The translations under genes and the position numbers were made by a program. Of a stretch of DNA of 64,000 nucleotides, positions 1 through 9,540 are shown piece by piece. The first letter of the stretch is position 1; each line of letters starts with the position of its first letter. The notes below the pieces were generated by a model. It was not told the origin of the DNA and searched no databases. It saw only the letters and a program-made list of their open reading frames with translations. Source of the stretch: Herbaspirillum sp. LeCh32-8 (GTDB lineage Bacteria > Pseudomonadota > Gammaproteobacteria > Burkholderiales > Burkholderiaceae_D); assembly GCF_017814915.1 (NCBI RefSeq), contig NZ_JAGIPZ010000010.1:124001-188000 (forward strand), given 5' to 3'.

Positions 1-943
1 CCGGCATCGGATACACCCCGAGGAAGCTGCCCTTGATCTGCGCCGCCACCTTGGGATCGATGAAGGGCTTGAGCTGGTCGAGCGTGCCCACCAGCACGTT
101 GTCGGCATTGCCCAATCCCGTCAGTTGCAGTCCCGGCACCGGGCCGGCGCCGCTACCCGCCTGCGCATCGACCTGGGTGATGGTCGGCAGCACATAGCGC
201 AACTTCAGGCCGATGCCCTGCGCCACCATGCCGCCGGCCGACAAGGCGTCGTCCGAGTCGGGATGGCGGGCGGTGATGATGTTGAACTTCTGCTGCGCGT
301 GCTGCTTGGGGTCGAACAGGTCGCCCAGGTCCGACAGCATCGGCGCGACCGAGCGCAGCTCGGATTGCAGCCGCAGCGTCGATTGCGTGGTGTCGATCTC
401 GGTCCAGAGCTCGGGTGCGTTGGGGTCTTCGCACTGGGTGTCCTGGCTATGCTGCGCGACACGGAAGATCAGCTGGTTGTAACCCGGCTTGAGCAGCTCG
501 GCCGGCAGGCGGATATCGGCGGTGATCTCCGGCTGGCGCGCCGACAACTGCAACTGGGCGATGCTGTGGCCGTTCAGGCGCACCACCAGTTGCGAGCGGT
601 TGTTGAGCGCGATGGAATTGGTGGCAACCAGATGCAGCGCCGCGGACTTGATGTTCTCCCGGCGCGAGAGCGGCAGGCTCAGCATGGCCGCGCCGTCCAG
701 CCGGGTCAAACGCATCGGCCCGGGTTGAGCACCGAGATCAGCCAGGCGAATCTCGCGCGAGCCGGTCGCCCCCGCCGTGGCGGTTGCCGCAGTGGTGGCT
801 GGCGTCGCAACCTTGGGCGCAGCAGCGGGCTGCGCCTGTGCCGGCAGCTGCAGGCCGGCCGTCAGCAGCGCGGCAAACAGCACGCCAAGCAGCGCGTGCA
901 AAGGAAGACGAGTCAGACGATTCAGGCTTCGGGGCGAAGTCAT
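1..943 (-). CDS. bcsB: BcsB, cellulose synthase periplasmic subunit (partial, C-terminus outside window)
   Basis: The gene runs off the left edge, so only the first 314 residues are visible; BcsB proteins usually exceed 700. The start is the ATG at 943, preceded by GGAG. The N-terminus has a basic stretch, a hydrophobic core and an Ala-Gln-Ala cleavage-like site, which fits a signal peptide. The mature part (for example NNRSQLVVRLNGHSIAQ, then FRVAQHSQDTQCEDPNAPELW) matches the carbohydrate-binding N-terminal half of BcsB. In this family BcsB guides the glucan through the periplasm and anchors to BcsA. Its start lies 13 nt after the bcsA stop, so the two genes are co-transcribed. Confidence 0.9.
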   Translation of the reverse strand, partial: MTSPRSLNRLTRLPLHALLGVLFAALLTAGLQLPAQAQPAAAPKVATPATTAATATAGATGSREIRLADLGAQPGPMRLTRLDGAAMLSLPLSRRENIKSAALHLVATNSIALNNRSQLVVRLNGHSIAQLQLSARQPEITADIRLPAELLKPGYNQLIFRVAQHSQDTQCEDPNAPELWTEIDTTQSTLRLQSELRSVAPMLSDLGDLFDPKQHAQQKFNIITARHPDSDDALSAGGMVAQGIGLKLRYVLPTITQVDAQAGSGAGPVPGLQLTGLGNADNVLVGTLDQLKPFIDPKVAAQIKGSFLGVYPMP

Positions 944-956
944 GGAGGCTCCGGGT

Positions 957-3371
957 TTACTGGATGAGATAACGATAAAAGCGCTTCAGGCGATACGGCA
1001 GCGAAGCGACGAAACGGGTGGCCAGCACCGGCGCCACCAGACGCCGATGCAGGTAGGCGCCCAGGCCCTTGCAGAACAAGTAGTACTGGTGGCCGGCATG
1101 CACCGTCCCCAGCCGCACCAGCAGCGCGATGCCGCCGAAGATGCCCAGGCGCTGGTTGCGACTGGCGCGATAGGCGGTCCAGCGGGCGCTGTCGCCGGAA
1201 GACAGCGACACCGTCTCTGAGAGACCGGCCACGCTGCGGTCGGTGAAGCGCACGCCGACCACGATGCGGGTCTTGTCGCGCGAGGTGAAGCTGCTGCGCA
1301 CTTCGACCGGCAACAGGCTCTCATGGCCCATGGCCCGGTTGTAGACGCGCAGGTGGTTGAACGCCAGGTCAACCTGCTGCGCCAGCGCGATGTCGAACTG
1401 CAGCTGCGCGCCGCCGGCGGAGATGTCGATCACCTGGCATGGCAGCGGCTCATGCCAGACGGCATGCGCTGCGGCCTTCGCCTCGCCTTCCAGCCGCACC
1501 GTGGCGCCGTCTTCAAGCGCCTGCGACAACACCGCCGGGGTGTCCGGCGAGGCGGTGATCTTCACGGCTTCACCAAACAGATCCACCGGCACGCGCGGCG
1601 ACGCGCGCCGCTGCTTGCGCTCGTACAGCACGCCGATGCAGGCGTTGAGGATGATCAGGTTGAGCAGATCCCAGCACAGCGCCGAGATGATCACGTCCCG
1701 GTGCTCATGGGCGTGGAACAGCTTGAACAGGCCCACCGCCATGGTCAGCATTACCGCCGCATAAACGAAGTAGAACGGCCCGGCCAGCTGCGACACGGCG
1801 TCGTGCTCCAGGTGCTCGCCCTTGGGCGTGACGTTGAAGCTGGGCGCGCGCGGGTTCTTGATCACCATGAAGATGGCCTGCAGCGAGAACAGCGACTGCA
1901 GCATCTCATAGAGTTCGGAGATCAGCGTCCAGCGGTAGCGGCCGAACAGGTAATCCGAGGTAAGGATGGCGCCGACCATGGCCGGCAGGCCGTAGGCGAA
2001 GAACTCGGGAATGCTGGCGTTGTAGAAGCGCAGGCCCAGCACCAGGTAAGCCATCGGCGCCAGCAGCAGCATCACGCGCGCGTAGCTGAAGAACCAGTAA
2101 AAGGTGTTGGAGAAGTAACACAGCTTTTGCGGAATGGAGAGTCCCTTCATCGCGAACACATTGCGCAGCAGGAACAGCTGCACCATGCCCTGGGCCCAGC
2201 GCAGGCGCTGCACGATGAAGCTGGAGAAGGTCTCGGGCTGCAGGCCGGAAATCAGCGGCTCGTTCAGGTAGGCGCTGCGGTAGCCCTTGGCGTGCAGTTT
2301 CATGGCGGTCTCGGCGTCCTCGGTGATGGAGACGCCGCCGATGCCGCCCACTTCATCCAGGTGCGAGCGCCGGATCACCGCGGCCGAGCCGCAGAAATAG
2401 GCGCCGTCCCAGAAGTCCAGCCCGCGCTGGATCACGGCGTAGAACATCTCGTTCTCCGGCGGCATGCGGCCGAACATGTCGAGGTTCTTTTCCACCGGGT
2501 CGGGATTGATGAAGAAGTGCGGCGTCTGCACCAGGTAGAGTTTTTCATCCTGCTGGAAGAAGCCGACCGTCTTCTCCAGGAAGTCCACCGTGGGCACGTG
2601 GTCGGCGTCCAGGATCAGCACCAGGTCGCCGCTGCAATGCGCCAGCGCCTCGTTGACGTTGCCGGCCTTGGCGTTCTGGTTCTTCTCGCGCGTGATGTAG
2701 TGGCCGCCGTGGCGCGCCGCCAGTTCCTGCAATTCGATATGGCGCTGCTGCGCCTCGGCCGCCTTGGCCGGCGAGGCCTGCGTGCGCTTTTGCACGGTGC
2801 CGCCGTCGTCCAGCAGATACACGCGCAGCTGGCCGGCCGGATAACGCATGTCCAGCGCCGCGCGCAGCGTCACTTCCAGCAGCTCGGTGGGCTCGTTGTA
2901 GGTCGGGATCAGCACGTCCACCGCCGGCACCTTGCCCGGCGTGGTGTCCAGCGGCGGCGACTCGCGCTTGAGCGGATGGACGTTGACGAAGAAACTCAGC
3001 AGCGCGATGGCGATGCCATACACCTCTGCGATGTACAGCGCCACCATGAAGACGAAATCGAAGAAGTTGTCGTAGGCCAGCGTGTTGAAGGTGCGCCACC
3101 ACATGTAGCGCAGCAGCAGGAAACTGGAGAGGAGCAGGAAGAACACCCGGAAGCGCCGCACATAACCCAGCGTGCGCATCAGCAGCATCAGGCCCACGGC
3201 GCTGCCGGCCATGACGAACTGGGCGGCAAGGTCGACCCGGATCGCAATGGCCGCCAGCAGTACCAGGGCCACCGCCAGCCATAGCGCCAGAATGCCCAGG
3301 CGGGCAGTTATGCCTTTGCCGCGATGGGGAGCTACGGTCAGCGCGAGATCGTCCGTGTCTTGCTTGGCCAT
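957..3371 (-). CDS. bcsA: BcsA, cellulose synthase catalytic subunit with PilZ domain
   Basis: Inner-membrane processive GT2 glycosyltransferase that polymerises UDP-glucose into beta-1,4-glucan. In the 804-aa product, N-terminal membrane helices precede the catalytic domain. That domain has DDGG (188-191), DADH (255-258), TED (350-352) and QRLRW (388-392), all the canonical motifs. More membrane helices follow, then a PilZ domain with RASPR (RxxxR) and DISAGG, which predicts c-di-GMP activation. The start chosen is the ATG at 3371 (MAKQDTDD). An in-frame GTG at 3419 would add 16 residues but has no better ribosome site. It is the first gene of the visible operon, upstream of bcsB. Confidence 0.95.
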   Translation of the reverse strand: MAKQDTDDLALTVAPHRGKGITARLGILALWLAVALVLLAAIAIRVDLAAQFVMAGSAVGLMLLMRTLGYVRRFRVFFLLLSSFLLLRYMWWRTFNTLAYDNFFDFVFMVALYIAEVYGIAIALLSFFVNVHPLKRESPPLDTTPGKVPAVDVLIPTYNEPTELLEVTLRAALDMRYPAGQLRVYLLDDGGTVQKRTQASPAKAAEAQQRHIELQELAARHGGHYITREKNQNAKAGNVNEALAHCSGDLVLILDADHVPTVDFLEKTVGFFQQDEKLYLVQTPHFFINPDPVEKNLDMFGRMPPENEMFYAVIQRGLDFWDGAYFCGSAAVIRRSHLDEVGGIGGVSITEDAETAMKLHAKGYRSAYLNEPLISGLQPETFSSFIVQRLRWAQGMVQLFLLRNVFAMKGLSIPQKLCYFSNTFYWFFSYARVMLLLAPMAYLVLGLRFYNASIPEFFAYGLPAMVGAILTSDYLFGRYRWTLISELYEMLQSLFSLQAIFMVIKNPRAPSFNVTPKGEHLEHDAVSQLAGPFYFVYAAVMLTMAVGLFKLFHAHEHRDVIISALCWDLLNLIILNACIGVLYERKQRRASPRVPVDLFGEAVKITASPDTPAVLSQALEDGATVRLEGEAKAAAHAVWHEPLPCQVIDISAGGAQLQFDIALAQQVDLAFNHLRVYNRAMGHESLLPVEVRSSFTSRDKTRIVVGVRFTDRSVAGLSETVSLSSGDSARWTAYRASRNQRLGIFGGIALLVRLGTVHAGHQYYLFCKGLGAYLHRRLVAPVLATRFVASLPYRLKRFYRYLIQ

Positions 3372-3681
3372 GGATGCTTGTTCTTTTTGCGTATGGAAGA
3401 CAGCCTGCCCGCCGGGCACGTGAATTGACGCCGCCCGGCCGCCTGATCAGCCTGAAACAGGAAGGTTAATAGTAAATGTTCTTAATTAAATTGGAATAAT
3501 TTTGATTACATAGATCAATACTTCGGGAATGAGTTCTTCACAGAAACATTATCAAACGATCAAAATTTCACCATTTTCGATTGTGCAACTGCAAGCGATC
3601 TCCTCCTATCGGGATTTCCCTGAGGCCGGCGCAGGTTGAGAAAGCCGCGCCTCAAGCAAGACAAACACAAAGCGCAGGACG
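3372..3681. other. Intergenic region: bcsA promoter side
   Basis: Non-coding interval between bcsA and the MCP1 terminator. The part at about 3465-3580 is clearly AT-rich compared with the surrounding genes, as expected for the bcs promoter. No operator, riboswitch or small gene could be recognised. Confidence 0.5.
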
Positions 3682-3715
3682 AAAAAAATGCCGGACTGCT
3701 TACGCGATCCGGCAT
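3682..3715 (-). terminator. Rho-independent terminator of MCP1
   Basis: Perfect 8-bp stem ATGCCGGA (3688-3695) / TCCGGCAT (3708-3715), followed on the minus strand by a run of T (3688-3682). It lies 52 nt downstream of the MCP1 stop. Confidence 0.85.
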
Positions 3716-3767
3716 GACGGTCAATCCTTACAATCATTTTCAAGCCGCGGCGAAAAGCCGCAGCGGC

Positions 3768-5420
3768 TCAACGCAAGGCCGGCAGCTCCGGCGTGATGTC
3801 TCGGCTTGCCGCCCGTGGAGCCGAAGGCGCGGCCGACGCCGCAGCGTAGGCCTGCTGATCCTGGGTGGCCAGGCGGAACTGGCTGACCACGTCGGACAGG
3901 CGCGCAGCCTGTTCCTGCATGGCTTCCGCGGCGGCGGCGGCCTGCTCCACCAGCGCGGCGTTCTGCTGCGTGGTCTGGTCCATGTCGGTGATGGCCAGGT
4001 TGACCTGGCTGATGCCGTCGCTTTGCTCACGGCTGGCGGCGGTGATCTCGCCGACGATGTCGGCCACATGGCGCACGCTGGAGACCACCTCATCCATGGT
4101 GGTGCCGGCGCGGCCGACCAGCTCGCTGCCGGTGCCGACCTTGGCCACCGAGTCGTCGATCAGCTGCTTGATTTCTTTCGCGGCCGAGGCCGAACGCTGC
4201 GCCAGCGAGCGCACTTCGGAGGCAACCACCGCGAAGCCGCGGCCCTGCTCGCCGGCGCGCGCCGCTTCCACTGCGGCGTTCAACGCCAGGATATTGGTCT
4301 GGAAGGCGATGCCGTCGATCACGCTGATGATGTCCACGATCTTGCGCGAGGACTCGTTGATCGAGCCCATGGTCTGCACCACCTGCGACACCACTTCCCC
4401 GCCCTGCTGCGCTACCTGGGAGGCCGACGCCGCCAGCTGGTTGGCCTGGCGCGCGTTGTCGGCGTTCTGGTGCACGGTCGAGGTCAGCTCTTCCATGGCC
4501 GATGCGGTTTCTTCCAGCGAGCCGGCCTGACGTTCGGTGCGGGCAGAGAGGTCGAGGTTGCCGCCGGCGATCTCGCGCGAGGCGGTGGCGATGGCGTCGG
4601 TGCCGCTGCGCACCTGGCCGACGATGCGCGCCAGGTTGTCGGTCATGGCTTGCAGCGCATGCAGCAGCTTGCCGGTTTCGTCGCGGCGCGCGGCCAGTTC
4701 GGCGTCGATGCGCAGCGTGAGGTCGCCCTCGGCCACGGATTCGGCCACGCTGACAGCGCGCTCCAGCGGACGGGTGATGCTCAGCGCCAGGCGCCAGGCG
4801 AACAGCCAGCCCGACATGAACAGCAGCACGCCCAGCACCAGCATCAGGTTGCGGCTTTGTTCATAGATGCCCTGGATGTCGTTGGCGATATGGTCGATGC
4901 CGGCGCGCTGTACGTTGAGCAGCTGCTGCAGGTTGTCCAGGTAGCCCTTGGCCGCGGCGTCATAGGGGCCGGCCAGGATCTTCGCGGCTTCCTCAGCCTG
5001 GCCCTCGGCCTTGGCCTTGGAGATGGCGTCGCGGTACTTGATGTAATCCTTGCGCACCGCCGACAGCTTGTCGAACACGGCTTTTTCCTCGTCGGAGGAA
5101 AGCAGGGCCTCGATCGCCTTCTGCTGTTCGGTCGAGAGCTTGGAGGCCGATGCCGCATCCTCGGCGAAGAAGCCCGCCAGGCTGGGATCGGCGCTCTTGG
5201 CGATGGCCGTGGTGCGGCGCACGCTGGTGTGAATGGTGCGATACCAGTCGGAGACCAGGCGCTCCTTGGTCAGCGGCTTTTGCATCATGGCCTCGGTGGC
5301 CATGGCGATGCCGTGCAGGCGCCAGATCGACAGCGCAATGACGACGCTGGCGGCGATCAGAATGAGGGCAAAGCCCATTGCCAGTCGTTTGCTGATCTTC
5401 ATGTTGGCGAAAAATGCCAT
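3768..5420 (-). CDS. Methyl-accepting chemotaxis protein (MCP1)
   Basis: Inner-membrane chemoreceptor of 550 aa. The first transmembrane helix (about 11-33) is followed by a mostly helical periplasmic segment of about 155 residues, consistent with a four-helix-bundle ligand domain. A second helix, a HAMP domain and a complete signalling domain follow. The conserved hairpin tip is present ([33 protein letters not shown] region). The start is the ATG at 5420 with GGGGAA upstream; the longer in-frame reading upstream looks non-coding. The tail is Ala/Pro-rich and ends PELPALR, so there is no CheR-tethering pentapeptide. The ligand cannot be deduced. It is monocistronic, between a strong terminator and the phoR terminator. 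Confidence 0.93.
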   Translation of the reverse strand: MAFFANMKISKRLAMGFALILIAASVVIALSIWRLHGIAMATEAMMQKPLTKERLVSDWYRTIHTSVRRTTAIAKSADPSLAGFFAEDAASASKLSTEQQKAIEALLSSDEEKAVFDKLSAVRKDYIKYRDAISKAKAEGQAEEAAKILAGPYDAAAKGYLDNLQQLLNVQRAGIDHIANDIQGIYEQSRNLMLVLGVLLFMSGWLFAWRLALSITRPLERAVSVAESVAEGDLTLRIDAELAARRDETGKLLHALQAMTDNLARIVGQVRSGTDAIATASREIAGGNLDLSARTERQAGSLEETASAMEELTSTVHQNADNARQANQLAASASQVAQQGGEVVSQVVQTMGSINESSRKIVDIISVIDGIAFQTNILALNAAVEAARAGEQGRGFAVVASEVRSLAQRSASAAKEIKQLIDDSVAKVGTGSELVGRAGTTMDEVVSSVRHVADIVGEITAASREQSDGISQVNLAITDMDQTTQQNAALVEQAAAAAEAMQEQAARLSDVVSQFRLATQDQQAYAAASAAPSAPRAASRDITPELPALR

Positions 5421-5605
5421 GTTGTTCCCCGGTCGAAAATGAATGCAGCGAAGCGGGCAAAGCACCCGCCGGCGGATGTTAACGGCCCCCCGGCCGCTGC
5501 GGCATCGGGTTTTTCCCGAAGCGCGCCATTGTCCTGAATAATTCCCGTCAGCTGATATTCGTATTTCTACTAATCCCCTTTCCTTCCTGTCGGGCTTCCG
5601 TACGG

Positions 5606-5635
5606 GCAAAAAGAAGGGACGCCGTGGCGTCCCTT
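5606..5635 (-). terminator. Rho-independent terminator of phoR
   Basis: Perfect stem AAGGGACGCC/GGCGTCCCTT (5614-5635) followed on the minus strand by CTTTTTG. It closes the pst-pho operon just after phoR. Confidence 0.85.
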
Positions 5636-5647
5636 GCTATCAAATTC

Positions 5648-6958
5648 TTATTTTGCGTCGACGAAATCCCCAATCGTCTGGCTTGCCGGGAAATAGACCG
5701 TGAAGGTGCTTCCGTGATCCGGCACTGACTGGATATCCAGCGTAGCGTGGTGGCGCAACAACACATGGCGCACAATCGCCAGGCCCAGCCCGGTGCCCTG
5801 GGTCTCGCGCGAACGGCTTTTGTCGACCCGGTAGAAGCGCTCGGTCAGGCGCGAGATGTGCTCGGGGCTGATGCCAATGCCGGTGTCCTGCACCGAGAAA
5901 TGGGCGCCCTTGTCGTCGCTCTCCCAGCGCAGCATGATGCGGCCGTCGGCCGGCGTATAGCGCACGGCGTTGGTGACCAGGTTGGTGAAGGCGCTACGCA
6001 ACTCGTCGACATTGCCCTTCAGATCCGGCCCGGTGACCTCCAGCGAAATCCGATGCTTGCCGGCGGACAAGGCCCGGCCCTCCTCGGCGATGCCTTCCAG
6101 CAGCGCCTGCACCCGCACCACCTCGGAGCGCAGCGGGTAGTCGATCGACTCCAGGCGGGTCAGGGTCAGCATGTCGTCGATCAGGTTCTGCATGCGCTCG
6201 CCCTGCTCGGTCATCAGGGTCAGGTGGGCGGCGCGAGTCTGCTCGTCCAGCTTGGGCTGGGACAGCGCGATCTCGAGGAAACCGTTGATGACAGTGAGCG
6301 GCGTGCGCAGCTCGTGCGAGGCATTGGCCACGAAGTCGCGACGCATCATGTCGATGCGTTCGGACTCGGTGACATCGTGCGTGACCAGGATCTGGCGGCG
6401 GTTCTCGAACGGGATGATCTGCACGATCAGCTTGCGCTCCTGCAGCGCCAGCGTCAGCGGCTGCTCGTAGCGGCCGAGGATGATGTAGTCGATGAAGGCC
6501 GGGTTGCGGATCAGGTTGGTGACCCGCATGCCCTTGTCGCGGTCCAGCCGCAAGCCAAGGTGCTGCTGCGCGGCCGGGTTGCACCATTCGAGGAACAGCA
6601 CGTCGTCCATGATCACCACGCCGTCCGGCAGCAGGCTCATGGCCTGGCGAAAACGCGCCAGCCACTCGGTCAGCTCGGCCTGGTTCTTCTCGTCGTCGCG
6701 GCGCATGCGATACAGGCGCGCATACACGTCGGTCCAGGCGCCCCAGCCGTCAGGCAGGCGCGACTGGCCGGAATCGTCCAGCCAGCTGGAGAGGCGGTAC
6801 AGGTAATGCAGATGGGTGATCATCATCGCCGCCACCCCCAGCACCGCCACCACCAGGCCGGCGACCGGGCCGAAGAAGAACGCTACGACTCCCGCTCCCG
6901 CCAGGCACAGCACCAGGCGCAGGACGGCGGGAATCCAGAACAGCAGTTGTGGACTCAT
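5648..6958 (-). CDS. phoR: PhoR, phosphate-sensing histidine kinase
   Basis: Sensor kinase that phosphorylates PhoB when phosphate is limiting. The 436-aa protein has two N-terminal membrane helices (about 8-50) with almost no periplasmic loop, as is typical for PhoR. A PAS-like region (about 100-195) follows, then the H-box ASHELRTPLT with phospho-acceptor His215, the N-box with Asn330, DTGIGI (358-363) and GTGLGLAI (388-395). It is the last gene of the leftward Pho operon, 64 nt after phoB, and is closed by a terminator. The membrane-tethered design agrees with sensing through the PstSCAB-PhoU complex and not by direct ligand binding. Confidence 0.96.
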   Translation of the reverse strand: MSPQLLFWIPAVLRLVLCLAGAGVVAFFFGPVAGLVVAVLGVAAMMITHLHYLYRLSSWLDDSGQSRLPDGWGAWTDVYARLYRMRRDDEKNQAELTEWLARFRQAMSLLPDGVVIMDDVLFLEWCNPAAQQHLGLRLDRDKGMRVTNLIRNPAFIDYIILGRYEQPLTLALQERKLIVQIIPFENRRQILVTHDVTESERIDMMRRDFVANASHELRTPLTVINGFLEIALSQPKLDEQTRAAHLTLMTEQGERMQNLIDDMLTLTRLESIDYPLRSEVVRVQALLEGIAEEGRALSAGKHRISLEVTGPDLKGNVDELRSAFTNLVTNAVRYTPADGRIMLRWESDDKGAHFSVQDTGIGISPEHISRLTERFYRVDKSRSRETQGTGLGLAIVRHVLLRHHATLDIQSVPDHGSTFTVYFPASQTIGDFVDAK

Positions 6959-7022
6959 TGAACTCGCAAGAAAAATCGTGGGAGCGCGGATGCGCCGATG
7001 CCTTATTGTCGCCCAATAAGCC

Positions 7023-7700
7023 CTATTTGGTCGACAGCATGTAACCGACGCTGCGCACGGTCTTGATCAGGTATTCGGCATCGCGCAGAGCCTTGCGCAG
7101 GCGCAGCACGTGCACGTCCACCGTACGCTCCTCGATCACCACGTGGTCGCCCCAGACGCGGTCCAGCAGCTGGCTGCGGGAAAACACGCGGTCGGGATGG
7201 GCCAGGAAGAACTTGAGCAGCTTGTATTCGGCGTGGCCGATATCGATCTTGCCGCCCGACAGGGTGACCGAGCAGCTGGCCGGGTCGAGCGTGATGGGGC
7301 CGGCCGACATGACTTCCTGCGCATGCTCGGGACTCTTGCGGCGCAGCAGCGCCTTGATGCGCGCGGTCAGCTCGCGCGGCGAGAACGGCTTGGTGATGTA
7401 GTCGTCGGCGCCGTTGTCCAGGCCGGCGATCTTGTCCTCTTCCATGCTCTTGGCGGTCAGCATGATCACCGACAGCTGCTGCAGCTGTCGGTCGGCCCGA
7501 ATGCGCGAGAGCAGGTGCAGGCCGCTGCGGTCAGGCAGCATCCAGTCCAGCAGGACCAGTTGGGGCGCGCGGTGCTGGACGAAGTCCCAGGCGGCCGCGG
7601 CGTTGTTGACGACGAAACTGGACCAGCCGGCCTCCTTGAGCGTAAACGCAATCAGCTCGGCAATCGACGGCTCGTCTTCGACGATCAGGATAGTGGTCAT
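7023..7700 (-). CDS. phoB: PhoB, phosphate regulon response regulator
   Basis: OmpR-family transcription factor of 225 aa. The receiver domain carries the acidic pair near residues 9-10, phospho-acceptor Asp52 (LLDWMLPD), the conserved Thr in MLTAKS and the Lys in TKPFSPREL. The C-terminal winged helix ends with VRSVGYML. It is encoded between phoU and phoR in the leftward operon. Two Pho boxes are visible in the pstS-ppk intergenic region, so this protein very likely controls its own operon and ppk. Confidence 0.97.
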   Translation of the reverse strand: MTTILIVEDEPSIAELIAFTLKEAGWSSFVVNNAAAAWDFVQHRAPQLVLLDWMLPDRSGLHLLSRIRADRQLQQLSVIMLTAKSMEEDKIAGLDNGADDYITKPFSPRELTARIKALLRRKSPEHAQEVMSAGPITLDPASCSVTLSGGKIDIGHAEYKLLKFFLAHPDRVFSRSQLLDRVWGDHVVIEERTVDVHVLRLRKALRDAEYLIKTVRSVGYMLSTK

Positions 7701-7817
7701 TTAATCTACGTCTTATGAAATGTGCGGGTCTCCCTCCGCCATGGACACCGCGCGGGCCGGCAGCTCGTAGAGGCTGGCCACCGTGTTCTTTTCCGCGCGG
7801 ATCCGGGTGCCACTGGT

Positions 7818-8528
7818 TCAGTCTTCGTCTTCGTCGATCACCTTGGCCGAACCGAAGTCGGTGTGACGGATGTCCTTGCCGCCCACCACGTACACCACGT
7901 ATTCCGCGATGTTCTTGGCATGGTCGCCGATGCGCTCGATCGCCTTGGCCACCCACAAGGTGTCGATGGAGCCGGAGATGGTGCGCGGATCTTCCATCAT
8001 GAAGGTGATCAGGCTGCGGGTGATCGAACGGAAGCCGTGGTCGATGCTGGCGTCCTGCTTGATCAGTTCCAGCGCCTGCTTCTCGTCCAGGCGGGCGAAA
8101 GCATCCAGCGAGCTGCGCAGGATGTCGGTGGCCTGCTCGGCGATCAGGGCTACAGTCTCGTAATGGGAGACCAGGCCGATGCCGCGCTTGTGCAGGTGGA
8201 TCGCGGTGCGCGCGATCTTGGTGGCCTCGTCGCCCACGCGTTCCAGATCGGTGATGATCTTGATGGTGGCCATCACGGTACGCAGGTCGTTAGCGGTCGG
8301 CTGGCGGCGCACGATCAGGTGGCTGCACGCGTCGTCCAGCTCGACTTCCAGGCGGTTCACCGCCTCGTCGTCCTTCATCACGCGCTTGGCCACTTCCAGG
8401 TTGCCGGTGCGGAAAGCCGCAATCGCATCCTGGAACTGATGTTCCACCATGCCGCCCATGGCGAGCACCTTGGAACGGATTTCTTCCAGATCTTGGTCGT
8501 ACTGCTTGGAGGAGTGATCGCCGGTCAT
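7818..8528 (-). CDS. phoU: PhoU, phosphate signalling adaptor
   Basis: Helical cytoplasmic protein of 236 aa with the two PhoU repeats. Metal-binding-type motifs are visible as DLERVGDEATKIA and AIERIGDHAKNIAEYVVY. PhoU couples the Pst transporter to PhoR and prevents toxic phosphate uptake. It sits between pstB and phoB. The start is the ATG at 8528 (MTGDHSSK). The C-terminus is acidic (DEDED). Confidence 0.96.
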   Translation of the reverse strand: MTGDHSSKQYDQDLEEIRSKVLAMGGMVEHQFQDAIAAFRTGNLEVAKRVMKDDEAVNRLEVELDDACSHLIVRRQPTANDLRTVMATIKIITDLERVGDEATKIARTAIHLHKRGIGLVSHYETVALIAEQATDILRSSLDAFARLDEKQALELIKQDASIDHGFRSITRSLITFMMEDPRTISGSIDTLWVAKAIERIGDHAKNIAEYVVYVVGGKDIRHTDFGSAKVIDEDED

Positions 8529-8589
8529 GTGACGTCCCTAATTGATTGAATTCTGTAAAAAAATAAGTGCCCTGACTACGTACCGGGGT

Positions 8590-8695
8590 GCGGCATGAGC
8601 ATCGCGAGCAATCCCGAGGTCAGCAGGAGAAGCGCAGCCGTACAGGGGTACGGCGAGCATCGCAGTGCTGAGATCGGGATGCGCAGTAGCTCAGG
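8590..8695. repeat. Large imperfect palindrome between pstB and phoU
   Basis: The 178-nt gap between pstB and phoU holds an inner perfect stem GCCGTAC (8637-8643)/GTACGGC (8648-8654). An outer imperfect stem pairs about 8600-8626 with about 8665-8690 (CTGCTGA..TCGGGAT-type arms). No T-run follows, so it is not a standard terminator. It may be an interspersed palindromic repeat or an RNA-processing or attenuating structure that tunes phoU against pstB. Confidence 0.55.
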
Positions 8696-8706
8696 CCGTG
8701 CCCAAA

Positions 8707-9522
8707 TTAGCCAAAGCGGCCGGTGATGTAGTCTTGGGTTTCCTTGCGCACCGGATTCATGAAGATCTGGTCGGTCTCGCCGAACTCGACCAGCTCGCCC
8801 AGGTACATGTAGGCGGTGTAGTCCGAGCAGCGGGCCGCCTGCTGCATGTTGTGGGTCACGATGGCGATGGTGTAGTCGTTCTTCAGCTCGCCGATCAGCT
8901 CTTCCACCTTGGCCGTGGAGATCGGGTCCAGCGCCGAGGTCGGCTCGTCCAGCAGCAGAACTTCAGGCTTGACCGCTACGCCGCGCGCGATGCACAGGCG
9001 CTGTTGCTGACCGCCGGAGAGCGACAGGCCGCTCTTGTGCAGCTTGTCCTTGACTTCACCCCACAGCGCCGCCTTGTTCAGCGCCCATTCGACGCGCTCG
9101 TCCATTTCGCCTTTGGGCAGGTTTTCGTACAGACGGATGCCGAAGGCGATGTTGTCGTAGACCGACATCGGGAACGGGGTCGGCTTCTGGAACACCATGC
9201 CGACCTTGGCGCGCAGCATGTTCAGATCCTGGCCCGGCTCGAGGATGTTGTTGCCGGCGTACATGATCTTGCCCTCGGCGCGCTGGCCGGGGTACAGGTC
9301 GTACATGCGGTTGAAGGTGCGCAGCAGGGTCGACTTGCCGCAGCCCGACGGGCCGATGAAGGCGGTGACTTTGCCTTCGTAGATGTTCAAGTTGATGTTC
9401 TTCAGGCCCTGGAATCCACCGTAGTAGAAGTTCAGTTGCGAGATTTCGATCGTGGACTTCTTGGGTGCAGCAGCGTTGGCCGATGCATTCGATGCCTGGT
9501 TTGCCATTTGAGCAGTAGTCAT
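8707..9522 (-). CDS. pstB: PstB, phosphate ABC transporter ATP-binding protein
   Basis: Cytoplasmic ATPase of the high-affinity phosphate importer. Walker A is GPSGCGKST (57-65 of 271). LSGGQQQR signature, Walker B VLLLDEP and the switch His in [12 protein letters not shown] are all present. The start chosen is the ATG at 9522; an in-frame GTG at 9531 would add three residues. The N-terminus has an Ala/Asn-rich extension of about 20 residues before the core. It follows pstA after a short gap. Confidence 0.96.
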   Translation of the reverse strand: MTTAQMANQASNASANAAAPKKSTIEISQLNFYYGGFQGLKNINLNIYEGKVTAFIGPSGCGKSTLLRTFNRMYDLYPGQRAEGKIMYAGNNILEPGQDLNMLRAKVGMVFQKPTPFPMSVYDNIAFGIRLYENLPKGEMDERVEWALNKAALWGEVKDKLHKSGLSLSGGQQQRLCIARGVAVKPEVLLLDEPTSALDPISTAKVEELIGELKNDYTIAIVTHNMQQAARCSDYTAYMYLGELVEFGETDQIFMNPVRKETQDYITGRFG

Positions 9523-9540
9523 GTCGGTCACTTGGATAAA

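Noticed and set aside
1323-3284. A 653-codon plus-strand frame opposite bcsA
   Set aside because: Shadow of a GC-rich gene. The minus strand encodes BcsA with every catalytic motif, while the plus-strand product is Arg/His/Gln-rich with no recognisable domain.
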